Part shown: positions 1 to 7,681 of the stretch, one piece after another
Layout: each line of letters begins with the position of its first letter
Position numbering within the stretch: position 1 is the stretch's first letter
Assembly: GCA_948467735.1 (NCBI GenBank)
Contig: CAOKFN010000042.1
Location: 1 to 42,108, forward strand
Direction of reading: 5' to 3'
Length of the DNA stretch: 42,108 nucleotides
Origin: an uncultured bacterium
Lineage (GTDB): Bacteria > Bacillota > Clostridia > Lachnospirales > Lachnospiraceae
Program-made: the position numbers and the translations under genes
Notes under the pieces: generated by a model
What the model saw: only the letters and a program-made list of their open reading frames with translations
The model's database searches: none
What the model was told of the DNA's origin: nothing

Positions 1-203
1 TCTGGAAATATAGTTTCTTTCGGAATTGCGGTTTCATCTGGAAATATAGTTTCTTCCGGAATTGCGGTTTCATCTGGAGAAATATAGTTGCTTTCGGGAT
101 TACATTTTTTGTGGAAATATAGTTGCTTTCGGGATTACAGTTTTTTCGGAAATATCGTTTCTTCCGGGATTACAGTTTTCTACGGAAATACCGTTTTTAT
201 GAA
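1..203. repeat. Degenerate ~36-bp tandem repeat (6 units) at left edge
   Basis: Six imperfect units start at about 4, 40, 76, 113, 148 and 184, so the spacing is 35-37 bp. Each contains a GGAAATATAG-type core followed by TTTCTTYCGG and GGAATTGCGG-like segments. In the first frame the first two units read as a 12-residue repeat (S-G-N-I-V-S-x-G-I-A-V-S) open from the window edge to a TAG at 85-87. A 2-bp insertion in the third unit and a spacing of 37 in the next break that frame. The array may be the 3' end of a repeat-containing gene that begins outside the window, or an intergenic repeat. The rest of this leader (204-351) shows no convincing gene: an open frame to 315 has only a TTG start. 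Confidence 0.75.
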
Positions 204-351
204 TATTGGAATAATAAAATGGTCTCGCGGCGAAAGCATTCGGATGAAAAATTCAGCTGAGTTTCCTACAAATGTATTATTTACCAATGCGATAATTGAA
301 GAAGAGACGGAATAAGCTATCGAATACGTATCTTAAAAAAGGAGAAAAAAG

Positions 352-1755
352 ATGATAGGCTACAATATTAATACAAGTCCCATTTCATTTCTTGCCATTC
401 TTGAACTGAAGCTGGAGATGGAGATCAACAGGCATGGGACAATGACCATTACAGGGTACATCAATGAGGAAGATGAGGAAACCTGCCTTAAGACGCTGTC
501 GGGGGAAGTGTGGGAAAAGGTGGAAGAGGTGGGAAAGGATGGGGACAAGTCAGTTTTGTTCTGGGGAGTTGTGTCCGGCTTTTTTATTGAGAGGCTGAAT
601 GACCAGAGCAGGCTGACCTTGGAAATCATGACCGGGAGCAGTCTGATGGATGAGGAAAAGCATCTGCGTTCTTATCAGGATACTTCCATCAAGTACAAGC
701 AGATATACCAGCAGACGAATGAAAGCTATGCTGACAACGGGATAATATTCAGCAGTCCGCTGCAGGAGAAGGTGGAAAATCTGATTTTACAGTATGATGA
801 GACGGATTGGGCTTTCTTAAAGCGGCTAGCGTCCGGTCAGCATCAGTTTCTGGTGCCGGAGGCGGAAGAGAAGGGGACAAAGTTTTTCTACGGACTGCCC
901 AAGGGCAGGGAGTTTCCTTTTCCCGAAAACATAAAGTACAGCGTGGGCAAAAATTTAAGCGAGTACCGGAACAAAAAATACGGGGGACTGCCGCAGGCGG
1001 CGGAAACGGATTATTTATTTTACCGGCTGCATCAATGTCGGGAGAAGCACGGTATTGGGGATTATGCGACTGTGGAGGGAAGGAAATTCTGTGTCTGCCG
1101 GATTCAGGGCAGTTATGCGGGCGGTGAAATGCTGTTTGACTATCTGCTAAAGCAGGAGGGCGGATTGGAAACGGCTGAAACATGGCAGAAGGATATGGCG
1201 GGCTGTTCTCTGGATGCGGTGGTGACAGAGGTAAAGGAAGACAAGGTGAAGGTGGAAATCTTGGAGGACGAGAATAAAGACTGCAAGAAGGAGATATGGT
1301 ATCCCTATGCGACGGTTTATTCTACGGAGGACGGAACAGGCTGGTATTGTATGCCGGAACCCGGGGATGCGGTGCGGCTTACGGTGCCCGGAAAGAAGGA
1401 GAGCGAAGCGTTCGTCACAAGCTCCGTTCATATGGAGACGGATTCGGAGGACAGAAAGAATCCTGAGGTCAAGATTCTGAAGAATAAGCATCAGAAGGAG
1501 GTACGTTTTACTTCGGATTCCATTATTCTCACAAATAATCAGGGAACAAGAATCGAGCTGACGGATTCGGAAGGGATTCATATTATCAGCGCCCATTCCG
1601 TTATATTGGAGGCGGCGGAGGATATGACAATATCCAGCGGCTCCGGCTCCCTATTGGTGGCGGGCGCCTCTTCCGTCAACCTGCAGCAGAATAAAACCAG
1701 CATCTGTTTAGACAGCGGCATATCCTTCACGGGAGGGGAAATGCGGGTACAATAA
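352..1755 (+). CDS. VgrG-like spike protein 1 of a contractile injection system
   Basis: This 467-residue protein has the layout of a VgrG/phage gpD spike: a gp27-like N-terminal half, an OB-fold neck and a short beta-helical tip. The motif Q-Y-D-E-T-D-W-A-F-L-K-R-L-A (about residues 147-160) corresponds to the conserved ESDW-type segment of VgrG and phage late-control D proteins. The OB-fold region (about 285-370) carries the motif GTGWYCMPEPGD. The tail (about 385-467) is built from short strand repeats (RIELTDSEGIHI) and ends soon after, with no fused effector. A strong AAGGAG site lies 5-10 bases before the ATG. It is the first complete gene of the spike/cargo cluster and is homologous to the genes at 7682 and 9137. 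In the cell it should form the trimeric centre of the baseplate and carry cargo. Confidence 0.85.
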   Translation: MIGYNINTSPISFLAILELKLEMEINRHGTMTITGYINEEDEETCLKTLSGEVWEKVEEVGKDGDKSVLFWGVVSGFFIERLNDQSRLTLEIMTGSSLMDEEKHLRSYQDTSIKYKQIYQQTNESYADNGIIFSSPLQEKVENLILQYDETDWAFLKRLASGQHQFLVPEAEEKGTKFFYGLPKGREFPFPENIKYSVGKNLSEYRNKKYGGLPQAAETDYLFYRLHQCREKHGIGDYATVEGRKFCVCRIQGSYAGGEMLFDYLLKQEGGLETAETWQKDMAGCSLDAVVTEVKEDKVKVEILEDENKDCKKEIWYPYATVYSTEDGTGWYCMPEPGDAVRLTVPGKKESEAFVTSSVHMETDSEDRKNPEVKILKNKHQKEVRFTSDSIILTNNQGTRIELTDSEGIHIISAHSVILEAAEDMTISSGSGSLLVAGASSVNLQQNKTSICLDSGISFTGGEMRVQ

Positions 1756-1847
1756 ATAAGAAAGGGGTTCCTTGATAGAGGGGCAGGGACTTTTGGCGGA
1801 TGAGAACTGCGCTAATAAAGGCGCTGTAGTGCAGGAATGGAGGGCGA

Positions 1848-2426
1848 ATGGCAAATATTCTGGAACGAAGGGAAGAACTGCTCAGGACGGCGGAAGAGCG
1901 GCACAAGAATCTGTTTGCGGTTAAAATCAGGGAACTGGAAGCGGAATATGAAAACAGACAGCGGCGGGAAACCATCATACAGGCGTTTCGGGATGTATTC
2001 CGCCGCTGGAATTTATCAGGCAGGAAAGCGGCAGGCGTAGGGATAGGTATTCTGTATAGCAGCGTACTGATGCGCACTTATGAGTACTATCTGGCGGCGT
2101 ATGGGGAGGAATTTTATCTTGACCGGAATCCGACGGAAACTATGCTGAGGCCGCCCTGCTTTTTTGAAATGTTTGAGGAAGAAATGTCGGTCATATTGGA
2201 CGAATTGAGAAGGCGGTATCCGAGGCTCTGCAGGTGCGAGGAGGATGCGGTCAGATATCAGTGTGTTGAATATTATCATGCGGCATTCCAAAAGCTCTGT
2301 GAGACGCTTCTGAAGGAGATTATGGACAGTCCGGAGTTCAGGGAGCTGAACAGGGCGGGAGACTTTTTCTTTTTCTTTGGAAGGTATCAGGGCGAGGGAG
2401 AGATATTGTATCGGTGCGGGAGATGA
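1848..2426 (+). CDS. Unknown cargo-cassette protein A (paralogue of the 2599 gene)
   Basis: A 192-residue, charged, mostly helical protein with no signal peptide or membrane segment; I do not recognise the family. Its centre, L-Y-S-S-V-L-M-R-T-Y-E-Y-Y-L-A-A-Y-G-E-E (about 65-85), aligns with L-R-S-S-Y-I-T-G-R-H-E-F-Y-L-A-F-Y-T-G-E in the next gene, so the two are paralogues. The N-terminal 45 residues are strongly charged and may form a coiled coil. A GGAGGG run lies just before the ATG at 1848; a start at 1837 belongs to a different frame and lacks an equally good protein. Lying between a spike gene and an effector gene, it may be an adaptor or chaperone for loading; that is inference from position only. 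Confidence 0.65.
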   Translation: MANILERREELLRTAEERHKNLFAVKIRELEAEYENRQRRETIIQAFRDVFRRWNLSGRKAAGVGIGILYSSVLMRTYEYYLAAYGEEFYLDRNPTETMLRPPCFFEMFEEEMSVILDELRRRYPRLCRCEEDAVRYQCVEYYHAAFQKLCETLLKEIMDSPEFRELNRAGDFFFFFGRYQGEGEILYRCGR

Positions 2427-2523
2427 CCGGCGAGGCGGGAAAAGGGGCATAGGGATATAGAGAGGGAAAAGAAGCATAAGAAAAAGAAGGGTAGAGGAAG
2501 GAAGTACAAGGGAAAAAGGCATG

Positions 2524-2596
2524 GGAGAAAGAAACATAGAGGAAAGAAATATAAGGGAAAGAACATAGGAGAAAGAAACATAGAGGAAAGAAATAT
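2524..2596 (+). repeat. Two exact 29-bp purine direct repeats in an A/G-rich spacer
   Basis: The same 29-bp string, starting GGAGAAAGAAACATAGAGG, occurs at 2524-2552 and 2568-2596 (period 44). The surrounding spacer from about 2440 to 2598 is almost wholly purine on this strand and contains further GGAAAGAA-type partial copies. The second copy ends 2 bases before the ATG of the next gene and so supplies its weak GAGG ribosome site. Confidence 0.85.
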
Positions 2597-2598
2597 CA

Positions 2599-3138
2599 AT
2601 GGAACAATGCGTATTAGAGCGAATAGAGGCGATGGAATCATTTCTCAAGGAAGAAAAGGAGGGGCTTTTAAAGAGGAGACTCGCGGAGATTGAAAGCATG
2701 CTTCAAGGCGATGCAGGGGGCGTTTACGGCAGGCTGAAAGCGGCGTTTCATGAACTGACGCCGGAGGATGGCAGGGGAGTTTTGGCGCTTTCTTACCTGC
2801 GGAGCAGTTACATAACAGGCCGCCATGAGTTCTATCTTGCGTTTTATACGGGAGAGCCGTTTGTGGAGGAACCGGACGGCCTTTATTTGGATATGAAATC
2901 GGTATTTGAAGCCGCCGAAGACGATTTGCGGGAGATGAACCGAAGGCTGGGGGAGGAATTTGTCCGCATTATCCCGGCAGAAAAGGAAGAAATCCGCAGA
3001 TGGTACATGGGGCAGCTCTACGGGAGGTTTGGCGAGGTCTTGGAGTCGCTGTCGGAAGATAAGGGGAGAGAGGTTTATTTCGGAGGTTATATGGAAGAAC
3101 TGAAACCAGCGGGGCGGATGGGGGTGGAGGGTATATGA
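2599..3138 (+). CDS. Unknown cargo-cassette protein B (paralogue of the 1848 gene)
   Basis: A 179-residue acidic protein without signal peptide. It shares with protein A the central S-S-Y-x-x-x-x-x-E-F-Y-L-A-F-Y-x-x-E-x-F pattern (about residues 70-90) and a similar helical C-terminal half. It starts directly after the purine repeats, with only a weak GAGG at about 12 bases. Its stop overlaps the next start (ATGA at 3135-3138), which indicates translational coupling. Having two diverged copies side by side suggests two partners or a heteromer. Function unknown. Confidence 0.7.
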   Translation: MEQCVLERIEAMESFLKEEKEGLLKRRLAEIESMLQGDAGGVYGRLKAAFHELTPEDGRGVLALSYLRSSYITGRHEFYLAFYTGEPFVEEPDGLYLDMKSVFEAAEDDLREMNRRLGEEFVRIIPAEKEEIRRWYMGQLYGRFGEVLESLSEDKGREVYFGGYMEELKPAGRMGVEGI

Positions 3139-3680
3139 TAAAGTATTTTCAGGTAGAGGTCAACGAAAATTATACGGCGCCTCAGCCGATTGGATGGTAT
3201 GGGAAAATAGACCGAAAATCTTTGCAGGGAAAGAAGGCGTATCAGATGCCCAAACATCTGCTTTTCAAAGTGGAACAACATATGCAGATGGTATTTACCG
3301 ATATTATTATGTTTCCCTGCTTTATGGCAAGCGGGATGGTGCGGGGCGTGATTGAACAGTATGCTTCGGATGTAAGGTTTGCGAGAGCCATTCTTTTTGA
3401 CAAGGAAAAGAGAAAGAGCATGGCCTATTATATTCCCTTTCTGGAAAGGATTGAGCCTGCGGAAGGGGAGGCCGTGGAGCATGAGCATAAAGAGTTGAAA
3501 AAGATATTTGTAGATGAAGGCAGACTTGGGAATCGCGTTATTGCGGAGACGGCAGACGGGGATAAGGCCTGCGTGATCATGCGGATGGATTTGGTGGAGA
3601 GCATATTGAGAAGAGGGGCCGTGGGAATCGGGATAAAGGAAGTGGAGGTTGTCCGGGGTTTTGGCGGAGGTGGAAGATGA
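3135..3680 (+). CDS. Unknown cargo-cassette protein C, possibly immunity-like
   Basis: A 181-residue soluble protein. The most striking stretch is about residues 40-100: Q-H-M-Q-M-V-F-T-D-I-I-M-F-P, then a short hydrophobic segment and F-D-K-E-K-R-K-S-M-A-Y-Y-I-P. The C-terminus ends in a Gly-rich tail after G-I-G-I-K-E-V-E-V-V. It is coupled at both ends by ATGA overlaps (3135-3138 and 3677-3680), so it is made with its neighbours. General resemblance to imm11/DUF1629-type immunity proteins crossed my mind but I cannot support it beyond size and setting. It could equally be a chaperone or a structural accessory. Confidence 0.65.
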   Translation: MIKYFQVEVNENYTAPQPIGWYGKIDRKSLQGKKAYQMPKHLLFKVEQHMQMVFTDIIMFPCFMASGMVRGVIEQYASDVRFARAILFDKEKRKSMAYYIPFLERIEPAEGEAVEHEHKELKKIFVDEGRLGNRVIAETADGDKACVIMRMDLVESILRRGAVGIGIKEVEVVRGFGGGGR

Positions 3681-4249
3681 CTTACCAAGATGAGATGATA
3701 TTAAAGAAACGGGAAGCATTGAAGAAGGAAAAATATAAAACACTGGAAGACGGGATTTACATGGACGGAAAAATCCTGAGATTTGCCAGATGGGAAATTC
3801 CCGATGTGCTGTCAATTATGGTTCCGGATGAGATGGGGGAGATGCCAGAGGAGTATGCGAGAGTGAAATATCCGTCGGAATTTCGGCCTCAGATGATATT
3901 GACGACACCGGATCTTGCGGTCAACATGGGATTTACGGTATTTCCAAATCAAATCCGGAGTGATGATATGATGGAACTGTTAAGGCATATGCATGCCGCG
4001 ATACATAGGGCGAATCCTGATTATCGAATGAATCCATGCAGGATTCTGCCTAAAATAGAGGGCTGTTATTTTGATTTCCGCAGTCATGCGATGGACAATG
4101 GGATTTATAATATGATGCTGCTGGTTTTGGTTGGGAAAAAATTGATACAAGGAGTTTTTAACTGCAATGATAGAGACTATGCCAAATGGGAAAAGGTGGT
4201 CTTAATGATGTGGGAGACCATTCGGGAAGCGGGGCAGGAGGAAGAGTGA
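3677..4249 (+). CDS. Unknown cargo-cassette protein D, possible DcrB/PsbP-like fold
   Basis: A 190-residue soluble protein. After a charged helix (1-25) it has alternating strand-like segments; the end, F-N-C-N-D-R-D-Y-A-K-W-E-K-V-V-L-M-M-W-E-T-I (about 160-183), resembles the closing strand and long helix of DcrB/PsbP-type folds. In T6SS clusters that fold is used by Eag chaperones, which load PAAR-type effectors; this gene sits just upstream of a PAAR-like effector. The match is structural guesswork, not a motif hit. The start overlaps the stop of the preceding gene (ATGA). Confidence 0.65.
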   Translation: MTYQDEMILKKREALKKEKYKTLEDGIYMDGKILRFARWEIPDVLSIMVPDEMGEMPEEYARVKYPSEFRPQMILTTPDLAVNMGFTVFPNQIRSDDMMELLRHMHAAIHRANPDYRMNPCRILPKIEGCYFDFRSHAMDNGIYNMMLLVLVGKKLIQGVFNCNDRDYAKWEKVVLMMWETIREAGQEEE

Positions 4250-4250
4250 T

Positions 4251-4394
4251 ATGCAGTCCAAGGCAGGGATTTTACGGGAGGTCAATGTCTTGTGGAGAAG
4301 CGCTGGGGGTATTGACGCCGCAGGCGGCATGACGGGAGCTTTGAAAAGTGTATGCGGAAAGGGGTACATAGAAGGGTGGAGATATGACGGATGA
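4251..4394 (+). CDS. Possible 47-aa peptide overlapping the effector start
   Basis: An ATG one base after the stop of the preceding gene opens a 47-codon frame, Gly-rich and basic at the end (G-G-M-T-G-A-L-K-S-V-C-G-K-G-Y), ending at a TGA that overlaps the first 11 bases of the effector gene in another frame. The GGAGGAAGAG upstream could serve as ribosome site. It fills a 134-bp gap in an otherwise tightly packed operon. It may be a real small protein or just a translational bridge. Confidence 0.3.
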   Translation: MQSKAGILREVNVLWRSAGGIDAAGGMTGALKSVCGKGYIEGWRYDG

Positions 4395-5862
4395 AATCAT
4401 GGACATTTTAAAGGAGATGATACATATAGGGGAGACCGTATCAAAAAAACTGAACGTGAAGCGGCTGGAGCCTGCCGAGATTATCGACAGCGTAAAGGAA
4501 AACGAGGAGAAGGACGAGGAGCCGTGTACCTGCAATGCCCGGGTTATGTGTACCATGGCCTCTGAGGATTCCGTCCCCGTGCATATTGTAAAGGACGGGG
4601 CGAATGTGGAGGCGGCGGGGCTGGAAACGCTGGTCAGGACGGACATTGAGTTGGAGGAATGTTTTGCGGGGTGCATGTCGGAGGCTGTGCGCGGCCCCGA
4701 AGCGGGGGGAAACGCGGGGACGCCCGCCTGCACCGCGGCGGCGGAGGATATGGAGGGCGGGGGATGGATGGACCATAATGAGGGGCTTAAGGTGGACGGG
4801 GAGGGGACGCTGAAATTAGAAAGCTCCTATATGTTCTGCACAAAGGGATTCGGGCTTATATATTTTGAAAGCTCCGGTCAGGCCTTAAGGTCGGAGTGGG
4901 AGATGCTGGAGAAGTATGTCAATGAGGACGCTTTCCGCCATGCCAGCAGCAACTGGGACATAGACGGGTTTAAGGAGGTGTATGGGGAGGACATATTTGA
5001 GAGGATGAGAAGGCAGATGTTTGACGCGCATATAACGGAGGAGGCGAGCATCTGCGGGTTTATTGCTACGATTGGCGTGGAATCGGGGTGGGGGAGGGCT
5101 GTACTGGAAGATACAAAGGGTAAGGACTTTAAGACGAAAAAGTATACAATAAGTACGCGGGGGGTAGGGCTGATGCAGATTACGGGGCCGAACCAAAAGG
5201 ATTTTATTACGTGGATAGAAGAAAACGGACTGGAAAAGGATCCGGATATGTTAAGCAAGCTGCTGGAATTAAAGAAGGGGTATAACGATGAATTTACAGT
5301 AGAGAACCAATCAAAAAATACGGAAACAGTAGAGGGAAGAGACGGAAAGGTCCAAAATGCAGCAGAGTTTCTGTCTGAGAATTATGCACTGGAAACAGCC
5401 ATATGGTACTGGGCCTATCAGGAGTTTGATTATTTTGAGGATGTAGACAGCAAGGAAAAGTATTCGGAAACCAAAATAACGCTGAATGAATTTATGGTTC
5501 AGTATTCGCGGATAAACAGCAATGCGGACAATGTGTTTCTGGCGGCTCAGCTGTATGTGAACGACCAAGGAGGCTGGCGGCCTCAGCAGAGACAGAAAAT
5601 TGCCTCAACAGAAGACAAAAGCGTCTACCGTGTGGCGGAGGCGATGCCGGAGGAATCAGAGCTGGAAGGGGAGGCAAGGAGGGGATGGTATGAAACGGCA
5701 CCGGTGCTGACGGCGGAGGAGGCGGGGAAAGAGCAGCATAAAGATGACCAGACACAATACGGCATTTATTTTGAAGAAGACGGGGTCTTCCATGAGGGAA
5801 AAATATCGCAGCACTGGGGAACAAGATACCATGACTGGATTAAGCTGAAAGAGATGTGGTAA
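4384..5862 (+). CDS. PAAR-like (DUF4280) protein fused to GH19/lysozyme-like hydrolase, probable effector
   Basis: A 492-residue two-part protein. Residues about 52-165 match the PAAR-like DUF4280 pattern: V-M-C-T-M-A-S-E near the start, a central F-A-G-C-M-S, and the closing S-S-Y-M-F-C-T-K-G-F-G-L-I-Y-F-E-S-S-G-Q. DUF4280 proteins cap the spikes of contractile systems. Residues about 200-420 look like a GH19 chitinase/lysozyme fold: the likely catalytic Glu233 in I-G-V-E-S-G-W-G, R-G-V-G-L-M-Q-I-T-G (259-268), which is the GRGxxQLTG-type segment, and A-L-E-T-A-I-W-Y-W-A-Y-Q (335-346). The inferred role is cleaving peptidoglycan of target cells after delivery on a VgrG. A linker rich in Ala, Gly and Glu (105-130) sits inside the PAAR-like part. 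The C-terminus (about 425-492) is acidic and unassigned. The next gene is a candidate immunity lipoprotein. Confidence 0.8.
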   Translation: MTDEIMDILKEMIHIGETVSKKLNVKRLEPAEIIDSVKENEEKDEEPCTCNARVMCTMASEDSVPVHIVKDGANVEAAGLETLVRTDIELEECFAGCMSEAVRGPEAGGNAGTPACTAAAEDMEGGGWMDHNEGLKVDGEGTLKLESSYMFCTKGFGLIYFESSGQALRSEWEMLEKYVNEDAFRHASSNWDIDGFKEVYGEDIFERMRRQMFDAHITEEASICGFIATIGVESGWGRAVLEDTKGKDFKTKKYTISTRGVGLMQITGPNQKDFITWIEENGLEKDPDMLSKLLELKKGYNDEFTVENQSKNTETVEGRDGKVQNAAEFLSENYALETAIWYWAYQEFDYFEDVDSKEKYSETKITLNEFMVQYSRINSNADNVFLAAQLYVNDQGGWRPQQRQKIASTEDKSVYRVAEAMPEESELEGEARRGWYETAPVLTAEEAGKEQHKDDQTQYGIYFEEDGVFHEGKISQHWGTRYHDWIKLKEMW

Positions 5863-5883
5863 GGAAAGGCAGGGGAAGAAGGA

Positions 5884-7632
5884 ATGATAAAGAAGCGGAA
5901 GCGTGCGGCAGGAATGATGCTGATGATTGGTCTGGCGGCAGGGTGCTCCCTGACCGGGCCGGAGAAGGAGGCGGACAGGACGGGGAGGGGCGAAGGCGGG
6001 TTCAGGTGCGCGCCGCCCGCCCGGGAGGAACAGGCCGGGAAGTCCCTGCCGACGGCGCTGGAGCAGTTCGGCGCGTACATGGGGGAGCTTCTGACGCAGG
6101 GGCGGTGGGCGGAGCGGAACCGGCACGTCATATCCCGCCCCATAGAATGGGAGGAGGCGGCCGACATGGCGGGGCTGGACCCGGCCTTTGAGCATTTTGC
6201 GCTGTACGGGGAACACCGCGCCAATTCAGAGGGGATGCTTATGGCGGAGGCGGATGTGGACGGGGACGGCATCGGGGACATCATAGAGTACCAGTTCAAA
6301 GCAGGGAAAGACCGCATCCATGTGTGCCGGCAGAACAGCCTTGCCATATACGCGGGCAGGCCGGAGGGCGGGTATGAAGTGATGTACAGCAGGCCTTATC
6401 TGGATACAGATGTACCGTATCTGGGCAGGATGTCGGCAGCGGAGTACAATGGCGCTGTTTTTCTGATTTTTGAGGAGAATTATCTGAGGGACGGGACGAA
6501 TGATGTGGACGTCTATCAGGTGGACGGGGGCGGGCTGTCCGGAAGGCTCAGAATCCATTATGAGAATACAGGGATGGATGCGGAGACAGCATACTGCCGA
6601 AGGGGCATGGAGGAAAAGGCGCAGGAGCTGTGCATGAAGGCAGAGGAGTACTGGAAAACACTGCGGCGCTTCCCGGATTCCATTGCCGGGGATGCGGAGG
6701 AAGCGCTGGAGGAGGGGACGGAAGATTATATAAGGCTGGAAAGGATAGACGAGGAGAGATGGGAGCACTACAGGGCCGGATACGGGGAGGATGACAGGGG
6801 CAATGAGTACATGTTCACGACGATTTTAAACCGCTCCAAGCCGGAGGCCCATCAGAGCGATATAGACAATGACGGGGAGACGGAAGCCTATGCAAAGAGG
6901 AATGATCTTCTGGGCAGGACGGGGTATTATAGAACCAATGAAATCTACAAGACAGGGGAGCTGTACGGGAACGGAAGGCATGAGGGAAGATGGGGCCTTG
7001 ACTATGTGATGGAGGACGGAGGGGAAGGGACGGACTTTGAAAAGCTCTGCGGACTGGACGTCTGGCAGGGGGAGTACACGCCGCAGGCATTCTGGGTGGA
7101 CCGCTGCGGGGAGGAGAACATCACCTTCATGGCATATGCGGACAGGGAGTACATGGGGATGAGGATAGAAGGGTACTGCATCCGGAACGGAGGGTACGAA
7201 AGGGTGCTGTGCGTGGAATACAGGCCCAGAATCAAGTGTACGCTCCGGCATGACCGGAGGAAGGGGAACCAGGACGGGGGAGTGCTCAGCTATGCGGTGA
7301 ACATGGTGCCGAGGGGGGAGAGGGAATATCCCAGGATATACGGCATGGAGGACGAGGGGCTTCAGGAGGAGATCAACGGCAGGCTGAAAGAAAAGCTGGA
7401 AGAGAAAACAGACGCTTTTTTTGATGAACGTCCTTACATTATAGACTGCGGCAGCTGGTGCAATGTGGAATCAGCCTCGGAGAAATTTCTGGTGCTGATG
7501 TATGACATCGTGTATGAATATGAGGACTGGGATCGCACATGGGGAGAAGAGATCTATGTGGGAATCAATCTGGAAAACGGGGAGATTGAATTCTATGAGA
7601 AATATAAGAACGAGATGCAGCCGGGCTGGTAG
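5884..7632 (+). CDS. Lipoprotein with RsiV/PdaC-like C-terminus, candidate immunity protein
   Basis: A 582-residue lipoprotein: basic n-region (KKRKR), hydrophobic core and lipobox L-A-A-G with Cys21. Two Ca-binding-like loops of the D-x-D-x-D-G type occur at about 124 (D-V-D-G-D-G-I-G-D) and about 325 (D-I-D-N-D-G-E). The last ~120 residues read like the DUF4163/DUF3298 pair of PdaC and RsiV: Y-P-R-I-Y-G-M then E-I-N-G-R-L, a Tyr-rich strand Y-D-I-V-Y-E-Y, and V-G-I-N-L-E-N-G-E-I. In RsiV that region binds lysozyme. Standing 21 bp behind a lysozyme-like effector gene and anchored outside the membrane, it is a plausible immunity protein. GGGGA about 8 bases upstream supports the ATG. A shattered copy of this gene lies at 10882-11093. 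Confidence 0.7.
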   Translation: MIKKRKRAAGMMLMIGLAAGCSLTGPEKEADRTGRGEGGFRCAPPAREEQAGKSLPTALEQFGAYMGELLTQGRWAERNRHVISRPIEWEEAADMAGLDPAFEHFALYGEHRANSEGMLMAEADVDGDGIGDIIEYQFKAGKDRIHVCRQNSLAIYAGRPEGGYEVMYSRPYLDTDVPYLGRMSAAEYNGAVFLIFEENYLRDGTNDVDVYQVDGGGLSGRLRIHYENTGMDAETAYCRRGMEEKAQELCMKAEEYWKTLRRFPDSIAGDAEEALEEGTEDYIRLERIDEERWEHYRAGYGEDDRGNEYMFTTILNRSKPEAHQSDIDNDGETEAYAKRNDLLGRTGYYRTNEIYKTGELYGNGRHEGRWGLDYVMEDGGEGTDFEKLCGLDVWQGEYTPQAFWVDRCGEENITFMAYADREYMGMRIEGYCIRNGGYERVLCVEYRPRIKCTLRHDRRKGNQDGGVLSYAVNMVPRGEREYPRIYGMEDEGLQEEINGRLKEKLEEKTDAFFDERPYIIDCGSWCNVESASEKFLVLMYDIVYEYEDWDRTWGEEIYVGINLENGEIEFYEKYKNEMQPGW

Positions 7633-7681
7633 CCCGCCGCTGAAAAAAACATTCGATAACCGAAACAGGAGGAATACCGAT

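Noticed and set aside
1..203. CRISPR array from regularly spaced 36-bp repeats
   Set aside because: The units are directly adjacent and degenerate, with no unique spacers between them and no cas genes nearby.
88..315. A 75-codon gene after the left-edge repeats
   Set aside because: It needs a TTG start without a ribosome site, lies partly in the repeats, and its product shows no protein-like pattern.
749..1183. Long minus-strand frames inside the spike gene and many similar ones elsewhere
   Set aside because: They are antisense shadows of G-rich coding strands, with Pro/Arg/His-rich translations and no ribosome sites.
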